IMG/VR virus record: IMGVR_UViG_3300025660_000017
Location: 1 to 32,843 of that record
DNA: 32,843 nucleotides
Origin: a virus
Reading direction: 5' to 3' (one strand)
Position numbers and translations under genes: made by a program. Positions 8,874-17,940 of this stretch are shown one piece after another; within the stretch, counting starts at the first letter, position 1; every line of letters begins with the position of its first letter. The notes beneath the pieces were generated by a model. It did no database searches. It worked only from the letters and a program-made list of their open reading frames with translations, and was not told where the DNA came from.

Positions 8874-10089
8874 AAGGGGCAATCTTTACGCTTATTTTGT
8901 AGGAGGGGCCTTATTGGCCCTTCCTTTTTTCGTTAGAGTCTCAAATATAGCTAGTGACATCACTCATAGCAAAAACCTTTTTTTTATATTCATAACAGTG
9001 CTATCGATAGCATTATTTGGGTTCTTTAAAAAAATACCAAAAACATTATCTGTAACGCTAGGGACTATCCTGATCCATGCTTTCGTAAATCAAATGGACT
9101 ACATGCATGGCGCAGTGCTATACCAGTTTATTTGCTTGTGTGCTGGTGCGCTTCTCTTGGCACAATCAACTACAAACTTTAAAAAAGAAGATTCATATAT
9201 TATCCTAAACGCAATGGCCATCACCGCAATTTTGCAGTCATGCTGGGTTTTTGCAGAATATCTTTTCGGGCTAACGTACTCAGATATTTTTAATTTCTTT
9301 GGTGGTGAATATGCCACGGTGACGCACGAGGGGCGTCACATATTGAAGGAAGATCGAGTTATAAGCGGATCACTGGCCAACAGTAATTATAGTGGCGCAT
9401 TACTCGCTATTTGTAGCATTGCACTGCTAAGACGGGGCTGGCGTTGGGTTCTGTCGTTTACTATTGCGGCGCTATTCATGCTAGGGGCAACGCTCCCCGC
9501 TATCTCGTTTTTATTTGGGGCTTGCGTATCTATAGCGTTAAATATGCAAGTAAAAGGGAGCGCTCTTGTCAAAATTATGACAGTAATCGCCGCCATCCTC
9601 GTTGTGATAACACTTACAAGTAGTCGTACAAGTGTTTTCAGGTCTAATTCAAGGGTTACGGCCTGGAACGCGACAATTAAAAATATCTTTATAGGAAAAT
9701 CGGTAAAAGTAGAGATTGATCAGGATAAAAAAGAATCGGTAACGATAGGCAGAAGGTACATTGCAGGCCATGGTTTGGGGTATTTCCCCTCGGTAAGTGC
9801 TGCTTTTATGCCCGAATCGGTAACGAGGAGTGGTAGAGTGTGGAGACAGGCTCATAACGAATATTTGGAGTTCATCTATATATTTGGACTAATTGGGGTG
9901 CTTTACCTGTACTTGCTTTTTAGGCCTCTCTCTCTCTTGCGTTTTCCCGATCCTTACATTGTCGGAGCGTTTGCGGTAACTATTTTCAATAGCAGCGGTC
10001 ACTTTTTGTTCCATATCTCATCGACTGCGTTTATTGGTATAATACTTCTGGGTTTGCTCTACAACCAAACAGGCAGGGAAAACATATGA
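8863..10089 (+). CDS. O-antigen ligase/polymerase-like membrane protein (Wzy_C type)
   Basis: A 408-residue polytopic inner-membrane protein with about ten hydrophobic segments. It carries two Wzy_C/WaaL-like landmarks: SGSLANSNYSG near residue 168 in a loop before a helix, and a large periplasmic loop containing GHGLGYF and ending in RQAHNEYLEFIYIFG (near 327-341). The family transfers or polymerises glycans on undecaprenyl or lipid A-core carriers. In a phage it could alter host surface polysaccharide and block re-adsorption. It overlaps the preceding gene by 11 bases and the adaptor gene by ATGA, so it is locked into late expression rather than being an independent insert. The substrate is unknown. 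Confidence 0.75.
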   Translation: MLFKRGNLYAYFVGGALLALPFFVRVSNIASDITHSKNLFFIFITVLSIALFGFFKKIPKTLSVTLGTILIHAFVNQMDYMHGAVLYQFICLCAGALLLAQSTTNFKKEDSYIILNAMAITAILQSCWVFAEYLFGLTYSDIFNFFGGEYATVTHEGRHILKEDRVISGSLANSNYSGALLAICSIALLRRGWRWVLSFTIAALFMLGATLPAISFLFGACVSIALNMQVKGSALVKIMTVIAAILVVITLTSSRTSVFRSNSRVTAWNATIKNIFIGKSVKVEIDQDKKESVTIGRRYIAGHGLGYFPSVSAAFMPESVTRSGRVWRQAHNEYLEFIYIFGLIGVLYLYLLFRPLSLLRFPDPYIVGAFAVTIFNSSGHFLFHISSTAFIGIILLGLLYNQTGRENI

Positions 10090-11087
10090 GTGATTGGAAC
10101 GGGCTTGCACTTCAAAGCGAATATTCAACAGAGTTAGGCGACACAAGCGCAGCATTTAAAGCGAAAGTGACTAACTGGATCAATGACGGGCTATTCGATA
10201 TTTCCACCCGTCATAACTGGCCTTTTTTAAGAGTAGAGGGGCAAAAGCTTTTTACTGCGAGTGCAGAAGAACAATCGCTACTTGTAACGGCCCCAACTGC
10301 TCCGAGTGTTGCAGCGTCGGGTTCGGGTAATAGCTTAACCGCATCCACTTACGAAGTAGCTATTACTTTTTTGTCTACCACCCTTGGTGTAGAGACAAGA
10401 CTAGGCGCGGTAAGTTCTCAGCAGACTGTCGCCAGTGGGGAGCAAATTGACGTTACGTCAATCCCAATATCAAGTGATTCGGACATTGACCGTCGAAGGG
10501 TGTATTATAGGGACGACACAAATGGAGGTGATTGGTTTCTACATGAGGAGATAACAGACAACACCACCACAACATCTACTATCACAACTGACGCTACAGG
10601 TGGAAGCACAACAAGGCGACCCCCATCATGGGATTACCTGAAAGAAATAGACGGCGACCCGTGGTTCAAGTCAACAGCGCAGAGAGTTTTATCTAATCAA
10701 AGCTTGCAAGAAATATGGCGGCGCGAGTCGGGAAATATCCCAAGCGGCACAGTATCATTTTGGGGCGCAGTAACAAAAGACAAAATCTTAGTTTCCCCCG
10801 ACCCAAGCGCAGCGATTACAGCAAGTTTTTATTTTTTCAAAAACCCCGGAAGAATTTTCGCAGATCGCACACATATTCCGCAATTTCCTTTTAGTATGAA
10901 AGCAGCGCTTGACGAATATGTAAAATGGCGAGGAATGCGTTATCGTGACCGTGACGGTGTAATAGGACAGTTACAAATATATGACGCGACAATTACCAGA
11001 CTAATTAAAGATTATGGGAAAGCAATTAATGTTGTTGGCCGGGTTAGGGATACCATGGGTAATTCTGATGGCCATATCGTAAACTAG
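10086..11087 (+). CDS. Head-tail adaptor with inserted FnIII/Ig-like domain
   Basis: A 333-residue protein. The N-terminal 50 residues (LALQSEYSTELGD, WINDGLFDISTRHNWPFL) and the C-terminal 80 (FPFSMKAALDEYVKWRGM, YRDRDGVIGQLQIYDATITRL) look like the gp4/adaptor family that docks under the portal. Residues about 68-165 form an inserted beta domain (APTAPSV, TYEVAITF, VETRLGAVSS, RRRVYYRDD). The same domain recurs in the next gene. It overlaps the membrane-protein gene upstream by four bases and is followed by the nozzle. The adaptor call comes from order and end motifs. Confidence 0.75.
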   Translation: MSDWNGLALQSEYSTELGDTSAAFKAKVTNWINDGLFDISTRHNWPFLRVEGQKLFTASAEEQSLLVTAPTAPSVAASGSGNSLTASTYEVAITFLSTTLGVETRLGAVSSQQTVASGEQIDVTSIPISSDSDIDRRRVYYRDDTNGGDWFLHEEITDNTTTTSTITTDATGGSTTRRPPSWDYLKEIDGDPWFKSTAQRVLSNQSLQEIWRRESGNIPSGTVSFWGAVTKDKILVSPDPSAAITASFYFFKNPGRIFADRTHIPQFPFSMKAALDEYVKWRGMRYRDRDGVIGQLQIYDATITRLIKDYGKAINVVGRVRDTMGNSDGHIVN

Positions 11088-11095
11088 GATAACTG

Positions 11096-12988
11096 ATGCC
11101 GCTAAGAGGACGATCTACAATAAAAGTTAATAATTTCGATATTAATGTCTCTTATCGTGTAAACGAGGAAAGACTAAGACTAAGGGACGCCGTTAATATT
11201 TTTTCAAATCAAGGGAGGCTTGATACTCGTTTTGGGACGTCAAAATTTAATGCAATAACTCTTGGCAGTAGCGTTTTAAGTCAGTCTTTTTTTAAAACCA
11301 CAGGAGACTCTAAAAAGCTGTTAGCAAAGGCCTCAACTAAGTTATATAGCGTCGCAGAGAGTGGCGCACACACTGAGTTAAAAACGGGGTTAACCTCTTC
11401 AACTGTGCATAGAGCAATCACGTTGAATAATCGCCATATTGTTGCGGTAGAGAGTGACGGGCTGTTCTCATACGACGGCACGACATTCACGCAACTAGGA
11501 CAAGCTGTACCTACAGCACCAACAATAGTAAAGGCGGCGGGCGGCTCGTTAACTGACGCGACCTATGAGGTAGCAGTAACTTTTTACGATTCAACAAACG
11601 GGTTTGAAACGAATATAGGGGCAGCAAGCTCCCAAGCGACAACAGAGACAACAAATAATACTATCGAAGTTAGCGACATTCCAACAGTAGCAGCAAATGG
11701 AAACATTGACAAAGTGAGGGTTTATTTTAGAGATGCATCAACTACCCCGTGGCTTTTTTGGGAAGAGATAAGTCTAGGCACGGCAACGTCTACTATTGAT
11801 GAGGACGCAACTAGCACACAAGTTCCACCAACGAAGAACGCGGCACCAACCGCAGGAGGGGGAAGGTTTCTAACGTCATTTAATCGGAAATTTGTCTACA
11901 GCGGAAACCCTACATTTAAAAATGATGTTTTTTTTAGTGAGCAGGACTTGCCCGATGCTTTTGACGATGGAAGCACGGCCATTAGATTATTTATCCCCGG
12001 CAACGGCGCAGTGACAGGTATAGCGACGGGGTTTTTTAATGATAGCTTACTTGACCCATTTTTGGTTATTTTCAAAAAAACGTCTACTCATATTTACTCA
12101 GAGATTGGAGGCACTTCTCGATTTGCAACGATTAGTAACGAAGTCGGGTGCGTATCAGATCAAACAATTATCGTTAAAAACGGCGCGGTGTACTTCTTAA
12201 GTATCAACGGCTGGCGGGTGATTCAAAACGGGCTTTTTGTAAGTAAAAATAAAAACCCCATTACCCTTAGTGATGGCGACCTTGACGACATATTTACAAG
12301 CCCCGGCTATATCTACGAACTAAACAAGTCGGACTATGGGGCTTTTCACTCCGTTTACTATCCCGCGCTGGATCAATATTTAACATGGGTTTCGGAGGGT
12401 GCAAGTACAGGAAAGACCAAGGCATATGTGTACGAGTTTAAATCTAGTGGCTTTAAGCCTTATAACTTCCCTGTCTCTGCAATATCGTCTACCATGTTCG
12501 AGGACAGTGAAGGAAAAGATATTGTCTTATTTGGCGACGCATCGGGACAGATATATAAACACTCCACAGGCGAGACTAAAAACGATGTCGATAATAACGG
12601 CGCGGCTGTAAATATTGACGCATTTGCTCTTGTTGGCTGGCTTCAAGGGCCTGATGCCGACGCGACGTTCAACTTTAGGGAATTATTATTAAGAGGGTTG
12701 GCCGATGCAGATACGCTCACAGTTAAAGCCTTCTTTAGTTACAATTTGAATGATTCATCGGAACAAACATATCAATTTGTTGACCCCGAATCTGGCTTCG
12801 TTTTGGATATAAGTAGACTAGATGAAGGTATTTTTAGCGACGGGCGCACTCTTGTTACATCAAGAGCGGATATCAATAGAACAGCAGAAAATATCATGGT
12901 AGGATTTTACCAAAATGAAGCAGATGGAAATATAGGACTAATTGCTTTACAATTAGATTTTTCAAAAAATGGCAACAGGAATCTCTAA
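11096..12988 (+). CDS. Tail nozzle / tubular protein
   Basis: A 630-residue beta-rich protein. The N-terminal signature LRDAVNIFSNQGRLDTRFG is typical of podovirus tail tube B/nozzle proteins (P22 gp10 and T7 gp12 analogues), which have a propeller-like fold. Residues about 135-250 hold an Ig-like domain (VPTAPTI, TYEVAVTF, GFETNIGAASSQ, KVRVYFRD) homologous to the insert in the preceding adaptor. The remainder alternates short strands, as in propeller blades. It should form the distal tube that carries spikes or fibres. The gene ends with CTAAGGAGG, which also supplies the ribosome-binding site for the next gene. Confidence 0.78.
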   Translation: MPLRGRSTIKVNNFDINVSYRVNEERLRLRDAVNIFSNQGRLDTRFGTSKFNAITLGSSVLSQSFFKTTGDSKKLLAKASTKLYSVAESGAHTELKTGLTSSTVHRAITLNNRHIVAVESDGLFSYDGTTFTQLGQAVPTAPTIVKAAGGSLTDATYEVAVTFYDSTNGFETNIGAASSQATTETTNNTIEVSDIPTVAANGNIDKVRVYFRDASTTPWLFWEEISLGTATSTIDEDATSTQVPPTKNAAPTAGGGRFLTSFNRKFVYSGNPTFKNDVFFSEQDLPDAFDDGSTAIRLFIPGNGAVTGIATGFFNDSLLDPFLVIFKKTSTHIYSEIGGTSRFATISNEVGCVSDQTIIVKNGAVYFLSINGWRVIQNGLFVSKNKNPITLSDGDLDDIFTSPGYIYELNKSDYGAFHSVYYPALDQYLTWVSEGASTGKTKAYVYEFKSSGFKPYNFPVSAISSTMFEDSEGKDIVLFGDASGQIYKHSTGETKNDVDNNGAAVNIDAFALVGWLQGPDADATFNFRELLLRGLADADTLTVKAFFSYNLNDSSEQTYQFVDPESGFVLDISRLDEGIFSDGRTLVTSRADINRTAENIMVGFYQNEADGNIGLIALQLDFSKNGNRNL

Positions 12989-12997
12989 GGAGGATAT

Positions 12998-13879
12998 GTG
13001 CGCACATTAATTATTTACTTGATATCGGCTACATGGGGGATTGCTGCACTTGCGGGAACTTGCACAAGCATCTCTCGCACCAACAATTCTGCAAATACCG
13101 TACTTACTTCGACAAAATACAATGCGGATCTCAATACAAGCTATTCGAATCAAAACGCCTACGATCTTGGGTGTGGCACTGATGGCACTCTTGAAAAGAC
13201 AGCACTAGACACAACGGATTTTACCGTTCCTCTCAACTATTTTAAAGATGGGTGTAAAGTAATTAAATCCACCGCCGCCGCCCTCACGATTGAAAAGTGC
13301 GTTATGGCCATCAACGGGGAGTGGCTACAAACAACGGCAGGGACGAGCGCGACTTGGGGCTGTTCGGGGTGCGCCAGTGAGGCAAATTCTACTGAATATT
13401 ACATCTATGCAAAAGACGGTTCGACGGGCGCGACTCTAACGCCGTTAATAAGCACGACAGCACCAGATTCCGATGGGTATAGTTCGGGCAACAAGATACT
13501 AGCAAAGTTCTATAATAACGGTAGTGGCGACATTGTTGATAGAATCGCTATGTGGAATGGGTATGCATTTAATGACAGAGAAATTTTCTCTGCAAGGATC
13601 GATAATGACGGCACGGCCACAATAACCGGCCAGACGGGTACGTGGATATCGAGTGTTAACCGACCATCTTTAGGACAAGTAGAGGTTAATTTCGTGACAG
13701 GCTTATTTACCGTTATCCCGTCATGCTCCCCTGTCTCTGCCGGTTCTAGTGAAATCCAGTGCAAAACTATTAGCGTAACAACGTCAACATGCCTCGTTCT
13801 TTGCGAAAACCTTGCGGGGGCCAATGTTGACAAGAATTTTGCTGTCACGGCGGGGCGGCTTGGTGCAGATGTATGGTAG
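12998..13879 (+). CDS. Tail-fibre-like protein with N-terminal signal peptide
   Basis: A 293-residue protein read from GTG 12998; the nearby ATG 12996 frame stops after four codons. AAGGAGG lies four bases upstream. Residues 1-20 look like a signal peptide ending in AALA. The mature start (NNSANTVLTSTKYNADLN) is a motif common at the head of phage tail-fibre and tail-needle-like proteins. The rest is beta-rich with Cys pairs (WGCSGCAS, PSCSPVSAGSSEIQC, TSTCLVLC). The position after the nozzle fits a receptor-binding or distal tail protein, but the signal peptide is odd for a virion part assembled in the cytoplasm. Confidence 0.65.
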   Translation: MRTLIIYLISATWGIAALAGTCTSISRTNNSANTVLTSTKYNADLNTSYSNQNAYDLGCGTDGTLEKTALDTTDFTVPLNYFKDGCKVIKSTAAALTIEKCVMAINGEWLQTTAGTSATWGCSGCASEANSTEYYIYAKDGSTGATLTPLISTTAPDSDGYSSGNKILAKFYNNGSGDIVDRIAMWNGYAFNDREIFSARIDNDGTATITGQTGTWISSVNRPSLGQVEVNFVTGLFTVIPSCSPVSAGSSEIQCKTISVTTSTCLVLCENLAGANVDKNFAVTAGRLGADVW

Positions 13880-13896
13880 ATATAAAAGGAGCTTTT

Positions 13897-14241
13897 ATGA
13901 AGGTTTTAATTTTAATTATAGCTTTGGCCGCGAATACCGCCTTTGCGAATTTTGTCTCGCTATCAGGGCATAATTCCGGTTCCCCTGCAGTGTATGCAAA
14001 AAAGGAAAAATGTAAAAAAGCGGAAGGAGAGGTCTGCTACTTAGTACCCAATGGATATAATGTTAATTATTACGCAAGTAGGGCTGGGAAGTTTGAAGTA
14101 GTGCCAGCGCTAAAAGCTAGTCACAATGCTTTGCGGGCAAAAGAAAAAAAAATGAGGGATGATTTGCAATCTGAGATTCGGGCATATGATTGCGAGAAGT
14201 TAACGGGGTTTATCAATCTACTTTGCAAGAGGTATAAATAA
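13897..14241 (+). CDS. Small exported protein
   Basis: A 114-residue protein. I prefer ATG 13897 (AAAGGAGC upstream) over the in-frame ATG 13873, because it exposes a clean signal peptide (MKVLILIIALAANTAFA). The mature part has two Cys near its start (EKCKKAEGEVCYLV) and two near its end (YDCEKLTGFINLLCKRYK), plus a charged helix between, suggesting a disulfide-stabilised periplasmic protein. Its stop overlaps the next start by one base (TAATG). Unknown family. It could act on the envelope, like the secreted protein after the capsid gene. Confidence 0.7.
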   Translation: MKVLILIIALAANTAFANFVSLSGHNSGSPAVYAKKEKCKKAEGEVCYLVPNGYNVNYYASRAGKFEVVPALKASHNALRAKEKKMRDDLQSEIRAYDCEKLTGFINLLCKRYK

Positions 14242-14561
14242 TGTATCTAAAATATCTAAAAGAGCGCGAAAACATGGATGCAATACAGACGCAACATGGC
14301 CTTGTCTTATATAAAATCGAGGGGAGCTTGGTTCTTATTGCAGATATCTACATAAAACCAGAAGTTAGAGGCGCAAAAAAAAGTTTTACGCTTGCTGATA
14401 TTGTTCTGGCTAGGGCCAAAGCTAAGGGCTGCACGGGTGCTGTTTGTCAAGTCGATACATCGGCGGGCGGGGTATCGCAGTCAATCGCTATTATTTTAAA
14501 GTATGGGTTCGTCCCTAGCGGTGCTGATGGCGGGCTAGTCTTTTTTACAAAAGAGGTGTGA
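14241..14561 (+). CDS. GNAT-like acetyltransferase-fold protein
   Basis: A 106-residue protein with GNAT-like order: a strand segment (LVLIADIYIKPEVRGA), the R/K-rich pyrophosphate-binding position degenerate (RGAKKS), a helix (FTLADIVLARAKAKG), a strand (TGAVCQVD) and the late ILKYGFVPSGADGG element typical of motif B. It is shorter than a full GNAT enzyme (about 150 residues). T7-group phages carry a small GNAT-like gene near internal virion genes, and this position matches. It may be a virion-assembly factor rather than an active enzyme. Start ATG overlaps the previous stop; the later ATG 14274 (residue 12) is an alternative. Confidence 0.55.
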   Translation: MYLKYLKERENMDAIQTQHGLVLYKIEGSLVLIADIYIKPEVRGAKKSFTLADIVLARAKAKGCTGAVCQVDTSAGGVSQSIAIILKYGFVPSGADGGLVFFTKEV

Positions 14562-14562
14562 T

Positions 14563-15183
14563 ATGGGAAGGGCGGTAAGTAGCATAGGAAGGGCAGTAGG
14601 GGGCGTACTTGGGGGCGCGGGAGATGTTCTCTTTGGTAAAAAAGTAACAGAGGGCGGGGAAACAGCAAGTCAAGCGGCACTAAATCAGCTTGCATTAAAA
14701 CAGTCGAAAGAAGCGGGAAAACTTCGAACACTAGGCTTTAAGCGCTTAAGAGCAGAGGTAGGACAAGATCCTAGCGGTATAGTGGCGGCACAAGTAGGAA
14801 GAGAGGCATCGGCAACAAGAGCGGGGCTTGCTGATGCACAGCGACGCTTGCAAGGTCTTGTTGCTCGCAGGGGATTGGGGCAATCGTCAATCGGCTTAAG
14901 TCAAGAGGTAGGATTGCAAAGAAGAGGGGCGCAGCAACTTGCAGAACTTCAAGCGTCAATCCCTGAGAGACAGCGAGGATTTAGACAGCTTCAAACTCAG
15001 CGCTTGTTATCAGCAGCGGGCGGGCGACAAGGATTTACCCCATTTCAACCAAAAAGAACAGGAAGGAAAGGCGGGCTTGCACCATTGATCGGCGCAGGAA
15101 TAGGTTTTGCAGCTACCGGCAGTCCTGCCGGGGCGCAATTAGGATTAGGCATAGGACAAGCTGCACAAGGTTCATTTTCATAG
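14563..15183 (+). CDS. Internal virion / DNA-ejection protein, small
   Basis: A 206-residue protein. The Gly-rich N-terminus (SIGRAVGGVLGGAGDVLFGK) is amphipathic. An Arg/Ala/Gln-rich helical middle follows (ASATRAGLADAQRRLQGLVARRG), then a Gly/Ala hydrophobic C-terminus (PLIGAGIGFAATG). This composition is typical of ejection proteins that leave the virion and line the host envelope (P22 gp7/gp20/gp16 group). It is the first of three consecutive genes of this kind. Confidence 0.65.
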   Translation: MGRAVSSIGRAVGGVLGGAGDVLFGKKVTEGGETASQAALNQLALKQSKEAGKLRTLGFKRLRAEVGQDPSGIVAAQVGREASATRAGLADAQRRLQGLVARRGLGQSSIGLSQEVGLQRRGAQQLAELQASIPERQRGFRQLQTQRLLSAAGGRQGFTPFQPKRTGRKGGLAPLIGAGIGFAATGSPAGAQLGLGIGQAAQGSFS

Positions 15184-15192
15184 AGGTATATT

Positions 15193-16158
15193 ATGGCCGG
15201 TTTTGATGAGTTTAGACAAAGACAACAACAAATGGGTTTCCAGAATATCCTTGGAGGACTAAAGAGCTTCCAACAACAGGGCCAGCGAGAAGAAACTGAG
15301 AGGCAGCGGGCTTTTGAAGCACAACAAAAGTTTGATGACGAACAGACAGCACTCGCCAATAGGCAGCTATTCGCGAAACAACAGGCCGCCGAACAAAGAG
15401 CTTTCCAGACAGAACAAAAAGCACTTGATAGGAGACTTCGAGGGGAGGAGTCTCGGATTAAATCAAGTGAAAGCCGAGTAGAGCGTGAAAGGAAAGAGGG
15501 GGCGTTGTTTACTGCGGGGCAAAAAAAGATCCGTAGATCACTCACAGGAAAAAGAGACAAGATAGTTAAAGAATTTAAAGATATTGACCGGGTTTTTGGC
15601 AATGTTGATTCCTTTGCTGCAAAATTTAACAGAGGCGAGGATCTAACAGCGTCCGACCAGTTCCAACTAATTCGGTCAATCGTCCCTCTTGCTGAGATTA
15701 ACCCCGGCGTTGTTAGGGGTGAAGAATTTGAGACTGCAAGATCACTAGGTGGTAAGATTGGGGAGATTCAGGTCAGATTTAACAATTTAAGAAAAGGAGA
15801 GTTGCTTCCCCGCAAGGTCATTAAAGAGATGCTGGACACTACAAACACTATGAGGGACGTTGTGGTAAGAGGAAAAGAGGGCCGGTTCTCTGACTTATTA
15901 GAAGAGACACAATTTGAAGGGTTGAGCGAAAAAGATCAAGATGTCGTTCTTGGTGGTAGTGGCAGAACAATTTTAGAAACGATGCGCAATAAGTTAGCAG
16001 CAAGAGAACAAGAGCAGTTAGAGCAACAACAAGCGGCGCAATCGAACCAGAGATTTTTCGCCGGGCTAGGTCAATCAGCTATCGCCGCACCCCCTCCACA
16101 ACTAACACCTAAACAGCTCCGATTTTTAGAGCTTCAACAAAAAGCGGCGGGTAGATAG
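15193..16158 (+). CDS. Internal virion / DNA-ejection protein, coiled-coil
   Basis: A 321-residue, strongly helical protein rich in Gln, Arg, Glu and Ala. Residues about 20-105 look like a long coiled coil (QREETERQRAFEAQQKFDDE), with a middle helical domain and a Gln-rich end (EQEQLEQQQAAQ). Ribosome-binding site TAGAGGTATATT is modest. It lies between two other ejection-type proteins and abuts the next start. The assignment rests on composition and position. Confidence 0.65.
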   Translation: MAGFDEFRQRQQQMGFQNILGGLKSFQQQGQREETERQRAFEAQQKFDDEQTALANRQLFAKQQAAEQRAFQTEQKALDRRLRGEESRIKSSESRVERERKEGALFTAGQKKIRRSLTGKRDKIVKEFKDIDRVFGNVDSFAAKFNRGEDLTASDQFQLIRSIVPLAEINPGVVRGEEFETARSLGGKIGEIQVRFNNLRKGELLPRKVIKEMLDTTNTMRDVVVRGKEGRFSDLLEETQFEGLSEKDQDVVLGGSGRTILETMRNKLAAREQEQLEQQQAAQSNQRFFAGLGQSAIAAPPPQLTPKQLRFLELQQKAAGR

Positions 16159-17940
16159 ATGGCACTAACAGCGGCAGAGTTGGCAGAACTCCAAGCATTG
16201 CAAAATGATCCGGAGATTGCTGCGCTTCAAGCCCCACCACAAGCTGCGCCCGTTCAAGCGGGGGGGTTAACGCCGGAAGAGGCGCAAGAGTTAGCACTGC
16301 TTCAAAACGATCCAGAAGTCCAGCAATTCCAGCAACAACAGCAACAACAGCAACAACCTCAAGCTACAGGTTCGGCGGCAGAAACGGCAGAGGCGGCAGT
16401 TCAAGGGTTTGGACAAGCTGCAACACTGGGGTTTTTGCCTCAAATCCAAGCGGCAGCAAGTCAGATTTTACCTGACCCATCGGCTGGTGTTGACGAAGAG
16501 TTGGCAGCACAAGGGTTCAACATTGAACAAGATCCTGAGACATATACACAAGCAAGGGATGCGTTTATAAGAAGAAACGAGCGACTTGCACAGGAAAGCC
16601 CTATCGCATCAACAGCAGGGCAAGTTGCAGGCGCATTAACAACAGGGATAGCGGCAGGCGGGGCGGGGGCATTAGTTAAAGGTGCCTCACTTGCTAAACG
16701 AGTAGGTGTCGCCGCCCGAACAGGGGGGCTGTTAGGCTTTTTGGAAAATCCGGGCGATACAGAAGGAGAGATTAACCCTTTACAGATCAGAGAAAGGTTA
16801 GAAGGCGCGGCGATAGGGGCGGCTACAGGTATAGCAACGCAAGGAGCGCTTGAAAGTGTGGGCGGCGTAGGTAGAGCGATAAAGTCACTCCCTGATACTG
16901 TAAAAAATTTCTCTGAGTTAAAAGCTGTGAAAGCATCGGGCGCAATGCTCAAAGATTTTAGAAAGCTTTTTGACAAAAACCGAGCGAATAAAGCGGGGCG
17001 TTTTTTACTTGATAAAAAAATCGTCCAAGCTGGCGACGACGTAGAGCGGATTGCGAAAAAAGTATCGGCGCTCAAAGAAGAAACAGGGAAAGAGCTTGGC
17101 GATATTTACGCAAAAGTCAATGATGAATTACTAGACCGCCGCATTATTGATAAAATGTCAAAAAATCAACTAGCGAAGATGCTGGACACCTCGTTAAATA
17201 TGGAAATTGTCGCGGAAGACATTAGGCGCTCAATAGGGAAAGCGCTACAAGGAAAGCCCGGAGCAAAAGCGGTGTTATCCCGTGTTGGCGACGAGCTAGA
17301 TACACTGGCGACAAATGGCACTAATTTAAATGTGAAAGAAGTTCATCAGATACGACGGGGCTTTGACGATTTGATTAACTTTGACAAGGTGAGTCGTGAT
17401 ACACCATTATTACAACAGCAATTTATCAAGATAAGAACCGAGTTAAATAAAAGGATACAAAAAAGATTAGGGTTTTTTGATGATGTTTTCGGAAGTCAAA
17501 AAGCCAAAAAGTTGCGTCAATTAAATGACGAATTTTCCACCCTCGCCGAAATAGATAAAATATCGGCAGACAGAATAGCGAGGGATAACGCAAATCAGGC
17601 GTTTGGATTGAGCGAGAAACTAGCAGGGGGCGCAACCCTCATTACAGGTACAGCCGTTGGTGGGTTGCCGGGCGGGGTTGCACTAGGTTTAGCAGGTTCA
17701 TTCGGCGCAAAAGCCCTTCGAACGTACGGCAATGCTGCAACCGCAAGCCTTGGAAACAAACTGGCCCGAACGCTTGCAAATAATCCATCACGGCTAGGCA
17801 ATGAAGGCTTAAAACTAATCGAAGCAGCGAGGCAGTCACCCCAGCAATATATGGTAATATTACAAGAGCTGCTAGTCGATCCTGATTTTAAAAAGAGTGC
17901 AGATAGAGCGGCGCAAGATAGGCGCAGGGGTTTGAAGTGA
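16159..17940 (+). CDS. Internal virion / DNA-ejection protein, large
   Basis: A 593-residue helical protein. Two short repeats near the N-terminus share LxxLQNDPE (residues about 10-20 and 46-55). A glutamine run follows (about residues 56-65). The middle has hydrophobic Gly/Ala segments (TTGIAAGGAGALVKG, AAIGAATGIATQGA) able to insert into membranes, and the C-terminal half is charged and helical with another glycine-rich segment near 495-525. It fits the large ejection protein of P22-like phages. The ATG follows the previous stop directly, and the last bases overlap the next GTG start. Confidence 0.7.
   Translation: MALTAAELAELQALQNDPEIAALQAPPQAAPVQAGGLTPEEAQELALLQNDPEVQQFQQQQQQQQQPQATGSAAETAEAAVQGFGQAATLGFLPQIQAAASQILPDPSAGVDEELAAQGFNIEQDPETYTQARDAFIRRNERLAQESPIASTAGQVAGALTTGIAAGGAGALVKGASLAKRVGVAARTGGLLGFLENPGDTEGEINPLQIRERLEGAAIGAATGIATQGALESVGGVGRAIKSLPDTVKNFSELKAVKASGAMLKDFRKLFDKNRANKAGRFLLDKKIVQAGDDVERIAKKVSALKEETGKELGDIYAKVNDELLDRRIIDKMSKNQLAKMLDTSLNMEIVAEDIRRSIGKALQGKPGAKAVLSRVGDELDTLATNGTNLNVKEVHQIRRGFDDLINFDKVSRDTPLLQQQFIKIRTELNKRIQKRLGFFDDVFGSQKAKKLRQLNDEFSTLAEIDKISADRIARDNANQAFGLSEKLAGGATLITGTAVGGLPGGVALGLAGSFGAKALRTYGNAATASLGNKLARTLANNPSRLGNEGLKLIEAARQSPQQYMVILQELLVDPDFKKSADRAAQDRRRGLK

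Noticed and set aside
13510-13848. 112-aa minus-strand frame
   Set aside because: It is fully opposite the tail-fibre-like gene, has no ribosome-binding site and no recognisable motif.
16320-16360. Glutamine CAA/CAG run as a phase-variable tract
   Set aside because: The codons are mixed and units are triplets, so changes would not switch expression; similar Gln runs are usual in ejection proteins.
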